Assembly (NCBI GenBank): GCA_027489915.1
Contig: JAIXZB010000139.1
Location: 1 to 22,444, forward strand
Direction of reading: 5' to 3'
DNA: 22,444 nt
Source of the DNA: Rickettsiales bacterium
GTDB taxonomy: Bacteria > Pseudomonadota > Alphaproteobacteria > Rickettsiales > UBA3002
Made by a program: the position numbers and the translations under genes. Below, piece by piece: positions 21,276-22,444 of this stretch. Numbering within the stretch: position 1 is the stretch's first letter; every line of letters begins with the position of its first letter. The notes under the pieces were generated by a model. It was not told the DNA's origin, searched no databases, and was given only the letters and a program-made list of their open reading frames with translations.

Positions 21276-22444
21276 TTAGCGGCGCAAATATTGCGCGTAG
21301 AGGTTACGGTAAGATTGATGCAGTGTCGCAAGGTTGTAGTAGTTTGCGATACGTTCCTTGATAGCGCGTGAGGCGTTATCGTATTGCGTGGTATCTGAAA
21401 GCAGCGCATAGATGGCTTCTGCCACCGAAGCAGGGCTCGCAAGCGGGGTAACAATACCGCCAGCCCCAAGATTCGGGCTTTCTTCCTCGGTGCCTTCGAT
21501 AAGTTCACGGCATGCACCCACATCAGTTGCAACGATGGGCACACCTGCTGCACCCGCCTCCAGAATAACAAGGGGTTGTGCCTCAGATACGCTGGTGAGA
21601 ACGAGTAAATCAATGTTGGGAATATATTCTTCAACACGTGATTGACCTGTGAACACGACATTATTTTCAAGCCCCAAAAGTTGCACCATATTGAGGCACT
21701 CTTGGTAATACTGTTTGTCTTCGTCGGTTGGCCCGATGATGTAGGCCTTCAAATCCGGCGCGTATTGACGCAAAATAGCGCAGGCGCGGATATAGGTTTT
21801 GATATCTTTGATAGGTACCACGCGGCCAATGAGCGCGATGGTGGGCTGCGATTGGCGGCGGTGCTGCAAACCACCAAAGCGCTTGATATCGACACCGTTT
21901 GGAATGACCTGCATTTTCGCAGGGTCTGCACCATCTTCGATTTGTGGAATTTGGTTGCCTTTGAACAGCGTGATGATGTTATCGCTCGCCGCATAGGCAA
22001 GCTTCGAGAAGTTGTTGATCGAATCAATCCACATATCGCGCAGATCGCGGCGTGGTTTGTCGATAGTGAGTGCTTTTGATGCGGTCGCTTCCAACCAATC
22101 GGCAGAGGTTACTTCGATACGGCGCTCGTTGGTGTAAATACCATGCTCGGTGATGATAACAGGACGTCCTGTTTCGACCTTTGCACGCGCTGCCATAAGG
22201 CCAGCATAGCCAGTCGACATAGCGTGATACACATCGGCCTGAGGAAGCGGAGCGAGCAGCATAGAATACAGTCCACCTACGATGGAACGGTAGGACCAGA
22301 AATAATCGAGGAAGGATTGCTCGGGGTAAGTCGCTTCATAAAGCGCAAGCAGTTGTGTCCAGGCTTCTTCGCGGTCGAGCAAGGCTTGAGTGCCTAGTGT
22401 GCCAATGCCGCTGATAGCTTGGATAATACGTTTCAGTTCATCTA
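21276..22444 (-). CDS. pelF: Pel exopolysaccharide glycosyltransferase PelF (5' end outside the window)
   Basis: The last 388 or so residues of a GT4-family glycosyltransferase; the frame stays open to the window edge without a start, and about 110-120 N-terminal residues are expected upstream from the usual length near 500. PelF blocks seen are YHAMSTGYAGLMAA, PVIITEHGIYTNERRIEV (His of the donor site), VIPNGVDIKRF, LIGRVVPIKDIKTYI with the conserved Arg/Lys pair for UDP-sugar phosphates, and the E-x7-E motif SEAQPLVILEAG followed by GVPIVATDVGACREL. PelF is cytosolic, uses UDP-sugars and polymerises Pel with PelD/PelE/PelG. The pel genes A-E should lie further upstream. A TTG at 22382 is not a plausible start. 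Confidence 0.93.
   Translation of the reverse strand, partial: DELKRIIQAISGIGTLGTQALLDREEAWTQLLALYEATYPEQSFLDYFWSYRSIVGGLYSMLLAPLPQADVYHAMSTGYAGLMAARAKVETGRPVIITEHGIYTNERRIEVTSADWLEATASKALTIDKPRRDLRDMWIDSINNFSKLAYAASDNIITLFKGNQIPQIEDGADPAKMQVIPNGVDIKRFGGLQHRRQSQPTIALIGRVVPIKDIKTYIRACAILRQYAPDLKAYIIGPTDEDKQYYQECLNMVQLLGLENNVVFTGQSRVEEYIPNIDLLVLTSVSEAQPLVILEAGAAGVPIVATDVGACRELIEGTEEESPNLGAGGIVTPLASPASVAEAIYALLSDTTQYDNASRAIKERIANYYNLATLHQSYRNLYAQYLRR

Noticed and set aside
1..22444. tRNA, rRNA, CRISPR array, insertion sequence or prophage
   Set aside because: No cloverleaf, regularly spaced repeats, transposase/integrase motifs or phage structural genes were recognised.

Overview
This window looks like chromosomal DNA from a Gram-negative alphaproteobacterium of intermediate G+C. 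The evidence is a DUF6356 protein (a family I associate with Alphaproteobacteria), an alphaproteobacterial-type ornithine decarboxylase with a structured leader RNA, a SecF, an RND efflux pair, an LpxR-type outer-membrane protein and a Pel polysaccharide locus. I cannot name the genus. I recognised no rRNA, tRNA, CRISPR array, insertion sequence or prophage.

Layout. (1) 1-2780, plus strand: an unrecognised edge ORF, then an envelope/stress cluster: CsbD-like protein, LpxR-family lipid A deacylase-like beta-barrel, glycine-zipper lipoprotein, secreted protein and DUF1328 membrane protein, with two strong intrinsic terminators. (2) 2778-5729, minus strand: a compact operon DUF6356 -> FAD/NAD(P)-binding protein (COG4529 type) -> MFS transporter, function unknown. 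(3) 5730-7340: a minus-facing intrinsic terminator with no gene directly upstream of it, a plus-strand promoter and a class I aminotransferase gene. (4) 7337-10528, minus strand: dicarboxylate/amino-acid symporter -> TerC/Alx-type membrane protein -> SecF, tightly packed, with no adjacent secD. (5) 10800-14943, plus strand: periplasmic adaptor plus HAE-type RND pump, no outer-membrane factor. (6) 14964-17757, minus strand: ornithine decarboxylase -> deoxyhypusine-synthase-like protein -> YqaA/DedA-like membrane protein. The first two form a polyamine operon. (7) 17758-18090: a regulatory region holding the decarboxylase promoter, a palindrome at the predicted transcription start, a folded leader RNA and a 14-codon upstream ORF with a strong Shine-Dalgarno sequence. 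(8) 18091-19773, plus strand: an unusual lysozyme/transglycosylase-like protein with two peptidoglycan-binding-like modules and no signal peptide. (9) 19783-22444, minus strand: pelG and the 3' part of pelF, the end of a Pel exopolysaccharide operon that continues beyond the window.

The most interesting items are the ornithine decarboxylase leader (operator-like dyad, three-way-junction RNA and leader ORF), the decarboxylase/DHS-like pair in a bacterium that should have no hypusine, the leaderless muramidase-like protein, and the lone minus-strand terminator, which implies either a small RNA or a long antisense 3' UTR of the secF transcript running across the aminotransferase gene. All functional calls come from reading the sequence; no database search was run.
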